The notes under the pieces are model-generated. The model made no database searches. It was not told where the DNA came from and worked only from the letters and a program-made list of their open reading frames with translations. DNA of 64,000 bases from Papaver somniferum. Its lineage: Eukaryota > Streptophyta > Magnoliopsida > Ranunculales > Papaveraceae. The stretch covers positions 160,968,542-161,032,541 of the forward strand of contig NC_039367.1 of assembly GCF_003573695.1 (NCBI RefSeq). Direction: 5' to 3'. A program made the translations under genes and the position numbers. Positions 12,855-22,400 of the stretch are shown here, piece by piece; position 1 is the stretch's first letter; each line of letters begins with the position of its first letter.

Positions 12855-13070
12855 GTGGTGGAGGGAATTGGCCCTTGATGAGTCGCTAGAATTTGCTAGA
12901 AACAGACTAGTAGAAAGTGTTCTTTGGATTGTAGGGTTTAACTCTGAGCCTAAATTCGGGAATCTGAGGAGACAAGTCACCAAAACTGCTTATGTCGCGA
13001 CAGTCATTGATGACGTTTATGATGTCTATGGTTCACTAGATGAACTCAAGCTTTTTACTGATGTTGTGCA
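12855..13070 (+). pseudogene. Terpene synthase exon fragment (DDxxD exon)
   Basis: The translation has the diagnostic block of plant terpene synthases: RWW-EL near the start, FARNRLVE, then TK-AYVATVIDDVYDVYGSLDELKLFTD. DDVYD is the DDxxD motif that binds the Mg-diphosphate of the prenyl substrate. The left edge is a proper 3' splice site: a T-rich tract ending in TTAG at 12851-12854, splitting the Arg codon as known for this exon. The ~216-bp length agrees with the usual size of this exon. At the right edge there is no GT donor; LINE-like sequence follows at once. No other terpene synthase exons were found on either side. This is a single-exon relic or a captured exon, not a working gene. 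Confidence 0.85.
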
Positions 13071-15286
13071 AAGCTTTTCCTATTTTGCCAACAAAGAAGC
13101 AAATTCTAAAAGACTTCGCAGTGAAAAACATTATTTGTCTTGATGGAGAGGATAGTATCTATGTGCATGAAGAAAAACAATATTCTTTACCTCTTATGGA
13201 TCTTGAGAATACGTTCTTGTCTGAAGAAGATGCAGAGTTGTCTGTTAGTCCTGACACTTGTACGTCAGAATATCCACCTGGATTCAAACCATCAAAAGTA
13301 GCTACCACAACTAATTCTAGTTTTTCCAGTTTTGATGCTGCTATGAATCACAGTCAATAATTCCACTGAAGCTGCGTAATGAACTAAAGCGACTTGGTTT
13401 TTCATTCAAAGTTATTGTTTCTCCTTCATCCAGGCCACGAAGGTCAGTTAACTCTAAGGTTAAATTTTGTTCAAGATGAGTTTAAAAATCCTAACTTGGA
13501 ATGTTAGAGATTTGAACTCAAGTAGTAGAAGAACGGTGATTCATAAGATATTACAGATGATTCGAGCATCAATTATCATACTTCAAGAAACCAAAATGAT
13601 GCATTGTATGTCATGGGACATTAAGAAGATATGCGGATACAAGAACGTGGGCTGGAAAATGCAACAATATGTAGGGAGCTCAGGTGGGATGCTAATTCTC
13701 TGGGATAGAGACATGGTAGACGTAAGTGACTCACTTGTTGCTGACTATACACTCTCTGCACTTTGCACAAACAAACTGGATAAATTCCAGTGGGTACTTA
13801 CGAGTGTATATGGACCAAAAAATTCAGTTGATAGAAATGAATTTTAGATTGGGCTAGACACGGTTTGCAGATACTGGTCAACTTTTCCATGGTGTATTGG
13901 TGGTGATTTTAACACAATAACAAGTATTATGAGAAAAAGAATTGTAATAACATCACAAGAAGTATGAAGAAGTTTAATAATTTCATTGTTGAACATGATC
14001 TTATTGACTTATCTCTCAAGGGTGCAAAATACACTTGGTCAATGGACAAGAAAATACGGTAATGTGCAGATTGGATAGATTCCTCATTTCCCCATCCTTT
14101 GAACAAAACTACCCTTTTGTTCCCCAATTATCCAAAGCCAGACCTACCTCAGACTATATCCCAATCTTTTTAGATATTTCCGATCCCTCTTGGGGACCTA
14201 GTCCTTTTAGGTTTGAAATCATGTGGTTCATGGAGAATGGATTCTTACAATTACTAGAATATTGGTGGCTTTCTTTTTTTTTGCATGTACTCGTAGCACT
14301 GTGCTTTGGTTGACGTTACAAGTACTTAAAGAAAAACTAAAAGTCTGGAACAAAGAGGTTTTTGGACATACCGATACAAAATTGAAGAATATATTATCTT
14401 AAATTCAAACTCTGGATGGACTGACTGAAAATAATATACTAACTAAGGAGGAGCGGAAGGTGCATCTTCAATACAAAGAGGATTTTGAAAAGATTACTAA
14501 AATGGAGGAGACTTCATGGAAGATTAAATCAGAAACGAAGTGGTTACAGGAAGGTGACAGAAATACTTCTTTCTTCATCATCAATGCTTCAGCCAGACGT
14601 AGATACAACAGAATCAGGCAATCGTACATCTGAAATGAGTTGGTCTATGACAGAGGAAGGTTGCAAGAACATATAGTAGGTTATTAAAAAACTCTATTTA
14701 CCGAGGAAGAAGTCATTCGACATGGTCTAGAGGGGATTCAGTTTGATTCCATTATCGCAGAAGCCACTATCTTAGAGGCATATTTCACAGAGAATGAGGT
14801 TATGCATGCTATTAGAGATATAGGAAATGACAAAGCACCGGGTCCGGATGATTTCCATATTCTCTTCTTTCAGAAGTGATGACACTTTATCAAGGTTGAT
14901 ATTATGGGTACCGTAAATGAATTCTACACTACATGTACTAATAATATGACAAAGATCAGTTTATTCACATTGTCGCGTTAATACCACACTGATTTTCACA
15001 TGTTTGGTATGACCTGGTGACGCCATTGCATTCGTCAGAAAATATATTTTGGGCGCGTCATATTCGTTTGCTACCACAGGGTCTCAATGGTGGGATGAAC
15101 CACCACATTTTATTCGAGCAACTTTGGGTAATGACAGATCCAGTATGTCTACTTACCCATTCAAATAGTTTGTAATATGTTTTTTTTCTCTTTCTCTCTA
15201 TCTCCTGAGGCCCCCTCTTTCTATTTGTTTCTCATTTTATTAATAAAATCTCCTCGCCACTCTTGCCCAAAAAATGAAAAAAAAAA
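13071..15286 (+). mobile_element. L1-like LINE, internally deleted, with A-rich tail
   Basis: Plus-strand order is an ORF1/ORF2 linker (~13100-13360), an endonuclease region (13476-14270), a spacer, and the first reverse transcriptase block (14760-14876). A short 3' part ends in an A-rich tail at 15266-15286, after a CT-rich 3' UTR and AATAAAA. The catalytic reverse transcriptase core is missing between ~14990 and ~15120. Stops and frameshifts occur throughout. The left edge is placed where terpene synthase similarity stops and is approximate; the element is probably 5'-truncated. Positions from 14305 onward also form the start of each unit of the tandem array. Confidence 0.8.
13476..14879 (+). 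pseudogene. LINE ORF2: endonuclease and start of reverse transcriptase
   Basis: The start at 13476 gives an APE-like endonuclease: ILTWNVRDLN (Asn motif), IIILQETKM (catalytic Glu), SSGGMLILWD and SVYGP. After a stop at 13845-13847, WCIGGDFNTI (Asp/Asn motif) follows. The next block is CRLDRFLISP, then SDYIPIFLD, where the usual SDH has become SDY. From ~14470, a KWLQEGDRNTSFF block and a DKAPGPDDFHILFFQK block match the linker and first reverse transcriptase motif of plant L1 elements. Stops and frame changes near 13847, 14040, 14400 and 14630 make it inactive. The YADD catalytic motif is absent. Confidence 0.82.
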
Positions 15287-15573
15287 GATTAAAGTTTTAG
15301 AGGACAGAAATATGCATAGTGAGTCATCTATATACACTTTATTTAATGCTAATTGAGCGCCACTAGTCAGCAATGAGCGCCTCGCCTAGCAGCTAGGGAT
15401 GCCGAGGAAAAATTAGAAAACACCATAATCTGGGGTTTTGGGCACCTTTTTGTCTAGGCATTCCTTGAGCGTAGGCGAGCGCGTAAGGCGCCTTTTGCAA
15501 CATAACTAGTGAGTATTATTCGTTCATGGGTTAATAATATATACATGCCTGTTGTTCATATTTAGGGTTATAA

Positions 15574-16209
15574 GAGCATCCACAGTCATGACCAAATTCG
15601 GGGACTATACCCAAATTTGGTCCAAAAACCAGCCACAGTGGAAGGGACTAAAGCTATATATGGTATGGAAAATTAGGGTTTGAGACTAAATGTAGTCACT
15701 AACCAGACCAAATCAACATATAGTGGGGCACATGTATTAATAGCGTTTGAGATTAGACGCAAGCATAATGAACGTTTGTATCCAGGCGGAAATAAAACCA
15801 ACGTTTGAATGGGGCGCAGTTATTAGCTCCGCCCAGCCAAACTCATATAATACCTGCGCCTCACACCAGGCGTGGTTAATATATCCTCCCAAAATGGGGA
15901 CCTGTGTGTTTGTCGTGTACAACGTCCCATGAAACGCATCTTTTATCCCCGTCTCACTCCATGCGTTTGTAATACTTACGCCCGTATCCAAGCGTGCACA
16001 ATACCAGCGTCTCATACATACGTTCAAAATACCCACGCCTCACTGTCATACGCTCGTTATACTTATGTTTAACTTGGGGCGCTATTATATCGTCCGCATG
16101 ATTAAATTTTAGTCTTTCACCACTGCATTTCACCTCCACTATACCCAATTTTTTTTTAGCTTTTAGTATGACTTTTAGTATTTAGTCCCCTTCATGACTG
16201 TGGTTGCTC
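15574..16209. mobile_element. PIF/Harbinger-like MITE, private to copy A
   Basis: Ends are GAGCATCCACAGTCATG and CATGACTGTGGTTGCTC, inverted repeats with one mismatch over 17 bases. TAA lies on each side (15571-15573 and 16210-16212), the 3-bp target duplication expected of this superfamily. The empty sites are seen in copy B near 35969 and copy C near 50990, with a single TAA. There is no transposase. The short open frames inside overlap on both strands and look fortuitous. Confidence 0.85.
15943..16085 (+). repeat. Degenerate 28-29-bp tandem repeat inside the MITE
   Basis: A repeated ATAC-nnn-CG(C/T)CTCA core recurs with CG positions at 15950, 15979, 16008, 16036 and ~16065, spacing 29, 29, 28 and 29. 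Each unit also carries a second short CGT or CGC element in its downstream half. A less regular related unit lies near 15850. Confidence 0.65.
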
Positions 16210-16334
16210 TAAGTCTATGTCACTTTTTCTTAGCTTTGCAAAACTAAGCCGATTTGAATGTTTTATTGAAAAAAGGGCTAACCACATTTATCTATTTTTT
16301 TATAATCGTTAGAGTAAGATAAAAGAATCTTTAG

Positions 16335-17801
16335 TAGAGTTGGCAAACAAGCTGAAACCTGCGGATTAACCCGTACCCGGCCCGTAAAAATCCGAGTCCG
16401 ACTTGGCTTGGTCCTAAACAAGCCGGGCGCGGGTTAGAGAAATAGCGGCTTGTGAGAAAACGGGTTTATCCGTCCCGGCCAGTAAACCCGCGGGTTATAC
16501 CCGTCAACCCGTGTTGTCCTATTAATTTCTACCGTACGATTATTACATTTAATCATGTTCGTTCATTTATGGTATAAATCTAAAAAAAAACCCTAAAAGA
16601 TTTCATTTTGTTTCATTCATTCTCCACTCTGCTCTCTGCGCCTCCTTAGCACCACCTCCATCTTTTTTTTTCTTTCTTCTCTGCGTCTGTTCTTCTTTGC
16701 ATGTGTAAATTAAAGCTTAACAATAATGGATTTGATCTCAAGTAACTGATGTGAGGATTTGCTTCTTCACTTTTCTTTTTCTTTCTGTTTCTGGGTTGAG
16801 TTTTAGTCGGCTAAGGGTTCTGAGTTGAATATTGGAAGAGCAAGTGAGTGATTAAGAGTGGATTTTAAAAGTAGAACATGAAGAAGAACATTATCATACT
16901 AATAGTTAAGATTTATTTCAATGAAGTACTGGAATTGAAAAATCCAGAAGAAATTAGGGCTTCAATTGAATTTGGGGTTTTATGAAATTGAGAAGAGAAT
17001 TGAGTTAATGATAGAAGAAGAAGACTAGGATTTTGATTCAATTTAAGTTATTGGGTTAAGATGTACTGAATTCCTACAATAATTTTTTTTCTTTTTTGTT
17101 CATTCAATCAAAAATACAGAGAGGTAAAGCCTTTTTTTCTCCCCTTATATATCTAATGTTTGGAACATCATGTTCTTATAGATGTTGGTTTTGTTTGTAT
17201 ACTCTTGGGATTTTAGTTACTAAAATCGAACCTCTGTTCTTTCTCTCCAAATCTTATGTTGTTGTTGCTGTTATCTTCCATTGGGTGTTGTTGGTGGGAG
17301 CTGCTAAGAGAGTAGGAGAAGGAATAATGGGCTTTGGTATCATTGATTGCTGCTTCCTGAAGTGTAGCTGCTGTTGCTGTTGATGTAGTTAACTGAAATG
17401 AGTTTCCGTCTGATTTTAGTTTGAATAGCAGCATGGGAATTTGAGGAAGATGAAATTGGAAACTGAGCAGTGATGATGGGGAGTTTGAAAACGGAATTGT
17501 GGGATTATAAGAATCAAAAATCAGTTTTGAGTTGTGTTTACGATTTTTATCCTTGTAAATTGTGAGTTGGTGTTTACGATTTTTATCCTTGTAAATTGTA
17601 ATTTGTCACAGATTAGCTTAATTAAGTTTTAATTAAACAAGCCGGGCTAACCCGTGAACCCGCAAGCTTTACCCGTTACGGGCGCGGGTTGAAGAAATGA
17701 CCACCGGTGAAGAATATCAACCCGCGGGTTTTGGCCCGTGTAAACCCGTACCCGTGTAACCCGTAGCAAGCCAGCCCCGGCCCGCCCGTTTGCCAGCTCT
17801 A
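16335..17801. mobile_element. Non-autonomous hAT element, copy A
   Basis: Terminal inverted repeats are TAGAGTTGGCAAAC at the left and GTTTGCCAGCTCTA at the right, with one mismatch. They are flanked by a perfect 8-bp target duplication, ATCTTTAG (16327-16334 and 17802-17809), as expected of hAT elements. Both subterminal regions (~130 bp) are dense in CCCG/CGGG motifs, the kind of region bound by hAT transposases. The interior looks like a leader plus intron of a deleted gene, with a CT-rich tract and an ATG at ~16726 followed soon by a stop. A ~40-bp direct repeat containing TTTACGATTTTTATCCTTG lies at ~17537-17600. No transposase remains. Confidence 0.88.
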
Positions 17802-17809
17802 ATCTTTAG

Positions 17810-19545
17810 GTCCTTTAAATCTTTGGAACTCTCCGAGCTACTTGTTAACTCGGCTCGGTATGCACACGTCACCATCTGCTTGACACATATCACACCCAAA
17901 TCGGCCCCCACCACTTCCACTGTAGAACACCAACTCGATATGGATTTCAATCTAAGCCACTTAACATCAGCCCATACGTGTTACAATATTAGTCTTATCA
18001 AATACAAGCCATTCAGCTCATCCAATTCTTCACTACACCAGTTGTACACTTCAGTCTTCAACAGCTCCATTCCCTAGCTGCATCCCTCGTCACTCTCAGC
18101 TCAAACCCCAGATCTACATCATATCCATTCTGTGCCATCAATAGAATTTCTGATTCTTAGCTGCACTTCGCAACCACCGCCAACATCTCATATTCAGCTC
18201 AACAATACCAGTAGCAGCACACTCATTAGCAACATCACAAAACCAACAAAATCACCTGTTGTACCACAAAAAAATAAATTTCAATACCATCGATCTATTG
18301 ATGCAATTCTCAACCTACATCACAATATCACAACATTGTTGCCATTTATAAAATACACGACTAAAACTAGTACAATTCGCTAAACTCAATCACTCTACAG
18401 AAATTCAAATGCAAATTAAACACCTAACCAACATTATGAACCCTAAAATCAGACTCATAAAATATACTACAAAACAGAATAAGCAAACACAGCATAACCT
18501 AATCAGAACAAAACTTACATGGGAGAGCAAGAACCCTAGGGCTAACCATATGACCACGGCCTAATCGACCAGATTTACCCCAAATTCCTCTACACTTATT
18601 AGCAACCCGTCTAGACAGACATAACAACTGCGTGTTTAGTATCTTCAATTGCTGCTTGACTTGATCTTTTAAGTTCTTCATCATCGACACTTAATTTCGT
18701 CATTCCTCTTCCTCTTCTATCAACATATCTCCTTCCCTGGTTTCCTTCCTCCTTCAAAACAACAGAATCACCACCATCAATCCACGGTAGATGTTAAACC
18801 AAAACCAAATCAGGTCAATACCCATCCTTCCATGTTCTTCTTAGCTTTAACCCCAACGAATTCATAATCAACAGAAGCAAGCCTTCATTATTCCAACAAA
18901 TTAACAGCAACAAACCTGCTCTTCTTTCACCGATTCAATCCCTCTCAATCCATCTCAGACCCAAATTCTCCGCGTTCATCATATTTAACTACTGCGATTG
19001 TTCTTCATCTCCAATCATTCATCATCAATTAATCGACGGCAGAAACTTGAATATCTTGATTTTATTCCCAACAATAGATCCCTGATTCCTAATTCTTCCC
19101 TCTTTTCACGATATCTTGTTTTTTTAAACACAACTTCATCCCCGTTTTACAATAGCAACAATAAAATCCATATTCGCTCTGAATTTAATTCCATCTTCCT
19201 TATCAATCTTCACTGCAGCTTCAGATGAAAAGAAGGTGGAATTTTTCTCGATAGAGAGAAGAAGTTGATTTCTTCAGTATCTAATCTAACCCGTTGATTT
19301 TTTCCGACACACACTGCAATCAGACCAAACAGCCTTACTCGTGTATAAGGGTATTAAGGTAAAGTGTGCAATATTGTCTCATCCCGTTCGGGAGAAATTG
19401 ATTTGAATGGAAATACAGATTAAGGATTAGTTTTGCAAAATGAAAAAAAAAAAATTGGCGTAAAATTGTAAAATCCAGGATAAACACTAGGCTTATATAT
19501 CTGTTTTTATTCTTTCATTCATTAGATACGCTGAACTCTGAATAT
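17810..19545. other. Non-coding stretch of copy A; possible minus-strand leader
   Basis: AC-rich on the plus strand. On the minus strand, 18611-18703 encodes a 30-codon frame (MTKLSVDDEELKRSSQAAIE...) preceded by a purine-rich leader. A GTAAGT-type donor sits near 18516. This looks like the 5' end of a gene or element, but no protein family is recognised and no downstream exon was found. The same sequence is present in B (~37565-39268) and C (~52589-54292). Positions 19541-19545 are the AATAT target-site copy of the following Copia element. Confidence 0.35.
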
Positions 19546-19756
19546 TAATAGCTGAGAATCTCTTTGAGTTCTCAGGTGTAGCAGAGTGTGTGAGAAATGC
19601 CTCTTATTGGCTAAGTATGAGTTGTTCACAGCCTGTCATGTTAGGACAGCTCTTATCTTGATTTTCAGAACTTGTATAAATGCAAGACTGCATTGCTTTA
19701 ATTGTGTAAGAAAGAAATTAGACTTTTGTCTTTCAATCAATGATATAATACTACTA
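19546..19756 (+). repeat. 5' LTR of the young Copia element
   Basis: 211 bp, starting TAATAGCTGAG and ending ATACTACTA. TTGTATAAATGC about two thirds along may serve as a TATA region. It is identical to the 3' LTR except for one base. Confidence 0.93.
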
Positions 19757-19766
19757 TGGTATCAGA
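19757..19766 (+). promoter_or_regulatory. Primer-binding site (initiator tRNA-Met type)
   Basis: TGGTATCAGA directly after the LTR matches the first bases of the initiator-Met-tRNA primer site used by most plant Copia elements. The match fades after ten bases. Confidence 0.85.
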
Positions 19767-19875
19767 TAAGGCTTCCGCATCAGCCATTAATGGAGTTCAA
19801 ATTCTCAACAATTTTCCAGACCTAGTTTCTTTAAAACATTCAAAACTTTAATCAGTTTTTCAATTCAATCACTCA

Positions 19876-22221
19876 ATGGCAACATATGAATCAAGAATCT
19901 CTCAAGTTCCTCTCAATCAAATTTCACAAATACTCAGTTACAAATTAAAAGATGACAATTTTCTTACCTGGAAATCACTTCTTCTACCACTTCTGCGACG
20001 ATATAGAGTAAATGGTTTTCTTGATGGATCTTTACCATGTCCACCTTATCTGCTCAATAATGGAGTCAATCCTGGATATACAGCTTGGCATGATGATGAT
20101 ACTACTCTTGTACTATGGATTCAGATGTCTATCTCTGAATCTGTAATTCCATACGTTGTTGGAGCAGAATCTTCAAAAGATTTATGGGATAATATTGATT
20201 CAAGATATGCAAGAAGTTCATCTACACATTCAATTCAACTTCGTCTCAAACTTCAATCCACAAAACTTGGGTCAGGTACAGTTTCTACCTTCCTAAGTGA
20301 AATCAAGAAAATAACAGATGAATTGTTTGCTGCTGGTTCACAAATTCATGATGATGAATTAGTTGTTACTATACTCAATGGGTTAGGCCAAGATTATAGT
20401 TCTTTCTGTACATCTATTCGTATTCGAAATCCACCAATCTCTTCAAAGGAACTCCACAATTTGCTTCTTACTGAAGAAATAGTTGTTACAAATAAGCAAA
20501 AGAATCTACTCAATGAGGCCAATTCAAAGGCATTTGCTGCTACAAGACCTTTTGTTCAAAATTATAAAAGTAATGGCAGAGGTTATCATAATTCTTCAAG
20601 ACCTGCAGTTCCATACTCTGGCTATATCAGACCACCCTCATCTTTTTATCCAAGAGGTTATTCTCAATTTCAGATGCATTCTGCTTCTTCATCCACAACA
20701 TCACCTCATTTTCATTCAAAACCTCACTATGGTTCAACTTCTTCATCTTCTGCACCACCACCAATATCTGACAAGATTTGTCAGATTTGCAATAAAACTG
20801 GTCATCTTGCTTTGGAATGTAGACATAGATTAAATTTTGCCTATCAGAACAACTATACACCTCACAACCTCAGTGCCATGCTTGCTACTGCCAATATCAT
20901 GGGTGAAAATCCTTGGTATGCTGACTCTGGAGCAAATAGTCATATCACTAATGATGAAACTGAACTGCCTGAAGCAACAACTTTTGAAGGAACTGATGAG
21001 ATTCAAACAGCTAATGGAGAAGGTATGCCAATTACTCATATTGGTCATATGTCTAAAACAGCTTCCTCTCATTCTTTTAATCTAAACAATGTGCTTCTTG
21101 TTCCAAAATCATCTCAAAACTTATTATCAGTACATAAGTTCACTAGTGACAACAACTGTTCTATTACTTTTGATTCTATTGGTTTTGTTTTTAAGGATTA
21201 CTCAACTGGGAAGATCATTTTACAAGGGCAACATAAAGGAGGATTATATCCAGTGAATTTTACCAAGACTACTAAGAATAAAGCTCTCTTTAGCAACAAG
21301 AATTCAGCTACAATTTGGCATCAAAGATTGGCTCATCCATCATTTCAAGTACTTCAAAAGGTGTGCAGAGATATGCAATTGTCTAGTTTAGTCAAAACAC
21401 CACTATTTTGTAATGACTGTCATCTAGGGAAAAGTCATAAATTGCCCTTTACTCTGTCTTCACATAGGGCTCAATCTCCACTAGAACTAGTGCATATGGA
21501 CTTATGGGGTCCTAGTCCTGTAACATCTTCAAATGGCTTCAGATATTATGTTAACCTCATAGATGACTATTCAAGATTCTGTTGGATATTTCCTTTGTCT
21601 GAAAAATCTGAATTCAAAGAAATTTTTCTACATTTCAAGTCTATGACTGAAAAGTTACTGCACACTTCAATTATTAAAATTAGAACTGATGGAGGAGGGG
21701 AATTCATCAATAATGCACTACAAGAATTTTTGATTTCACATGGAATTACTCATGAAGTTTCTTGTCCTTACACTCAAGAACAAAATGGATTGGCTGAATC
21801 CAAACATAGACATCTTGTAGACACAGGGAGAACTTTCTTAATTCAATCAGGTCTGTCAGAAAAATTTTGGGTTGATTCTTTTCTTACAGCCAATTATGTG
21901 ATTAATAGACTGCCTGTCAGAAGTATGGATTACTTATCTCCTTTTGAAAAGCTGTTTGGTCAGAAACCAGATTATTCCTTCTTCAGATCTTTTGGTTCAT
22001 CATGTTTTCCATGGATAAGACCATATACTACACATAAACTTCAACCAAGGAGTGTACACTGTGTTTTTATTGGTTACAGTTCTATGCACAAAGGATACAG
22101 ATGTTTAGATATTAAAACAGGGAAAGTATACATCTCTAGACATGTGGTTTTTAATGAGACTTTCTTCCCATTGAGATTTCAGATACAATACTTCTTGACA
22201 TTACCAATTCACCAGCATTAA
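19876..22221 (+). CDS. Copia Gag-protease-integrase open frame (frameshifted end)
   Basis: A 781-codon frame. The first ~250 residues are Gag (DDNFLTWKSLLLPLL near 25-40), followed by a Ser/Pro-rich linker. A CCHC zinc knuckle starts at Cys302 (CQICNKTGHLALEC). Protease has WYADSGA with catalytic Asp350. Integrase has an HHCC zinc domain from His482 and the DDE triad Asp542, Asp605 and Glu641, with 35 residues between the last two. The frame runs out at 22221 because of a single-base frameshift at ~22170-22172; the protein signal continues in the frame of the next ORF. The ATG is the first after the primer-binding site. The frame is otherwise undamaged, consistent with the nearly identical LTRs. 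Translation of the full polyprotein from this copy is not possible as it stands. Confidence 0.93.
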   Translation: MATYESRISQVPLNQISQILSYKLKDDNFLTWKSLLLPLLRRYRVNGFLDGSLPCPPYLLNNGVNPGYTAWHDDDTTLVLWIQMSISESVIPYVVGAESSKDLWDNIDSRYARSSSTHSIQLRLKLQSTKLGSGTVSTFLSEIKKITDELFAAGSQIHDDELVVTILNGLGQDYSSFCTSIRIRNPPISSKELHNLLLTEEIVVTNKQKNLLNEANSKAFAATRPFVQNYKSNGRGYHNSSRPAVPYSGYIRPPSSFYPRGYSQFQMHSASSSTTSPHFHSKPHYGSTSSSSAPPPISDKICQICNKTGHLALECRHRLNFAYQNNYTPHNLSAMLATANIMGENPWYADSGANSHITNDETELPEATTFEGTDEIQTANGEGMPITHIGHMSKTASSHSFNLNNVLLVPKSSQNLLSVHKFTSDNNCSITFDSIGFVFKDYSTGKIILQGQHKGGLYPVNFTKTTKNKALFSNKNSATIWHQRLAHPSFQVLQKVCRDMQLSSLVKTPLFCNDCHLGKSHKLPFTLSSHRAQSPLELVHMDLWGPSPVTSSNGFRYYVNLIDDYSRFCWIFPLSEKSEFKEIFLHFKSMTEKLLHTSIIKIRTDGGGEFINNALQEFLISHGITHEVSCPYTQEQNGLAESKHRHLVDTGRTFLIQSGLSEKFWVDSFLTANYVINRLPVRSMDYLSPFEKLFGQKPDYSFFRSFGSSCFPWIRPYTTHKLQPRSVHCVFIGYSSMHKGYRCLDIKTGKVYISRHVVFNETFFPLRFQIQYFLTLPIHQH

Positions 22222-22400
22222 CTGATACTACTTCTACAGCTCCATATGCCAAGATATCTGCACCAACATTTGCAACATCAACCTCACCAGCAGCTTCTAC
22301 TGATCCTTCACATATTATTAAGTCATCTGATGCTTCCACTACAATAATATCTGAACATACTTCAGCTTCTGATATTTCTTCACTGGCTAATACACACTCC

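Noticed and set aside
14485..14676. 63-codon frame repeated at 34886 and 49905
   Set aside because: Out-of-frame reading of the LINE ORF2 linker. The LINE motifs (KWLQEGDRNTSFF) are in another frame.
15737..16148. Several 61-99-codon frames on both strands
   Set aside because: They lie wholly inside the PIF-like MITE and its 29-bp repeats, overlap each other on both strands, and carry no motif.
17096..17383. 95-codon plus-strand and 73-codon minus-strand frames in the hAT element
   Set aside because: No transposase similarity and T-rich low-complexity translation; the plus-strand frame is shortened in copy B by a small deletion.
20483..21085. Frames overlapping Copia gag-pol on both strands, and 22151-22438 on the minus strand
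   Set aside because: Shadows of the Copia polyprotein, which has clear motifs in its own frame.
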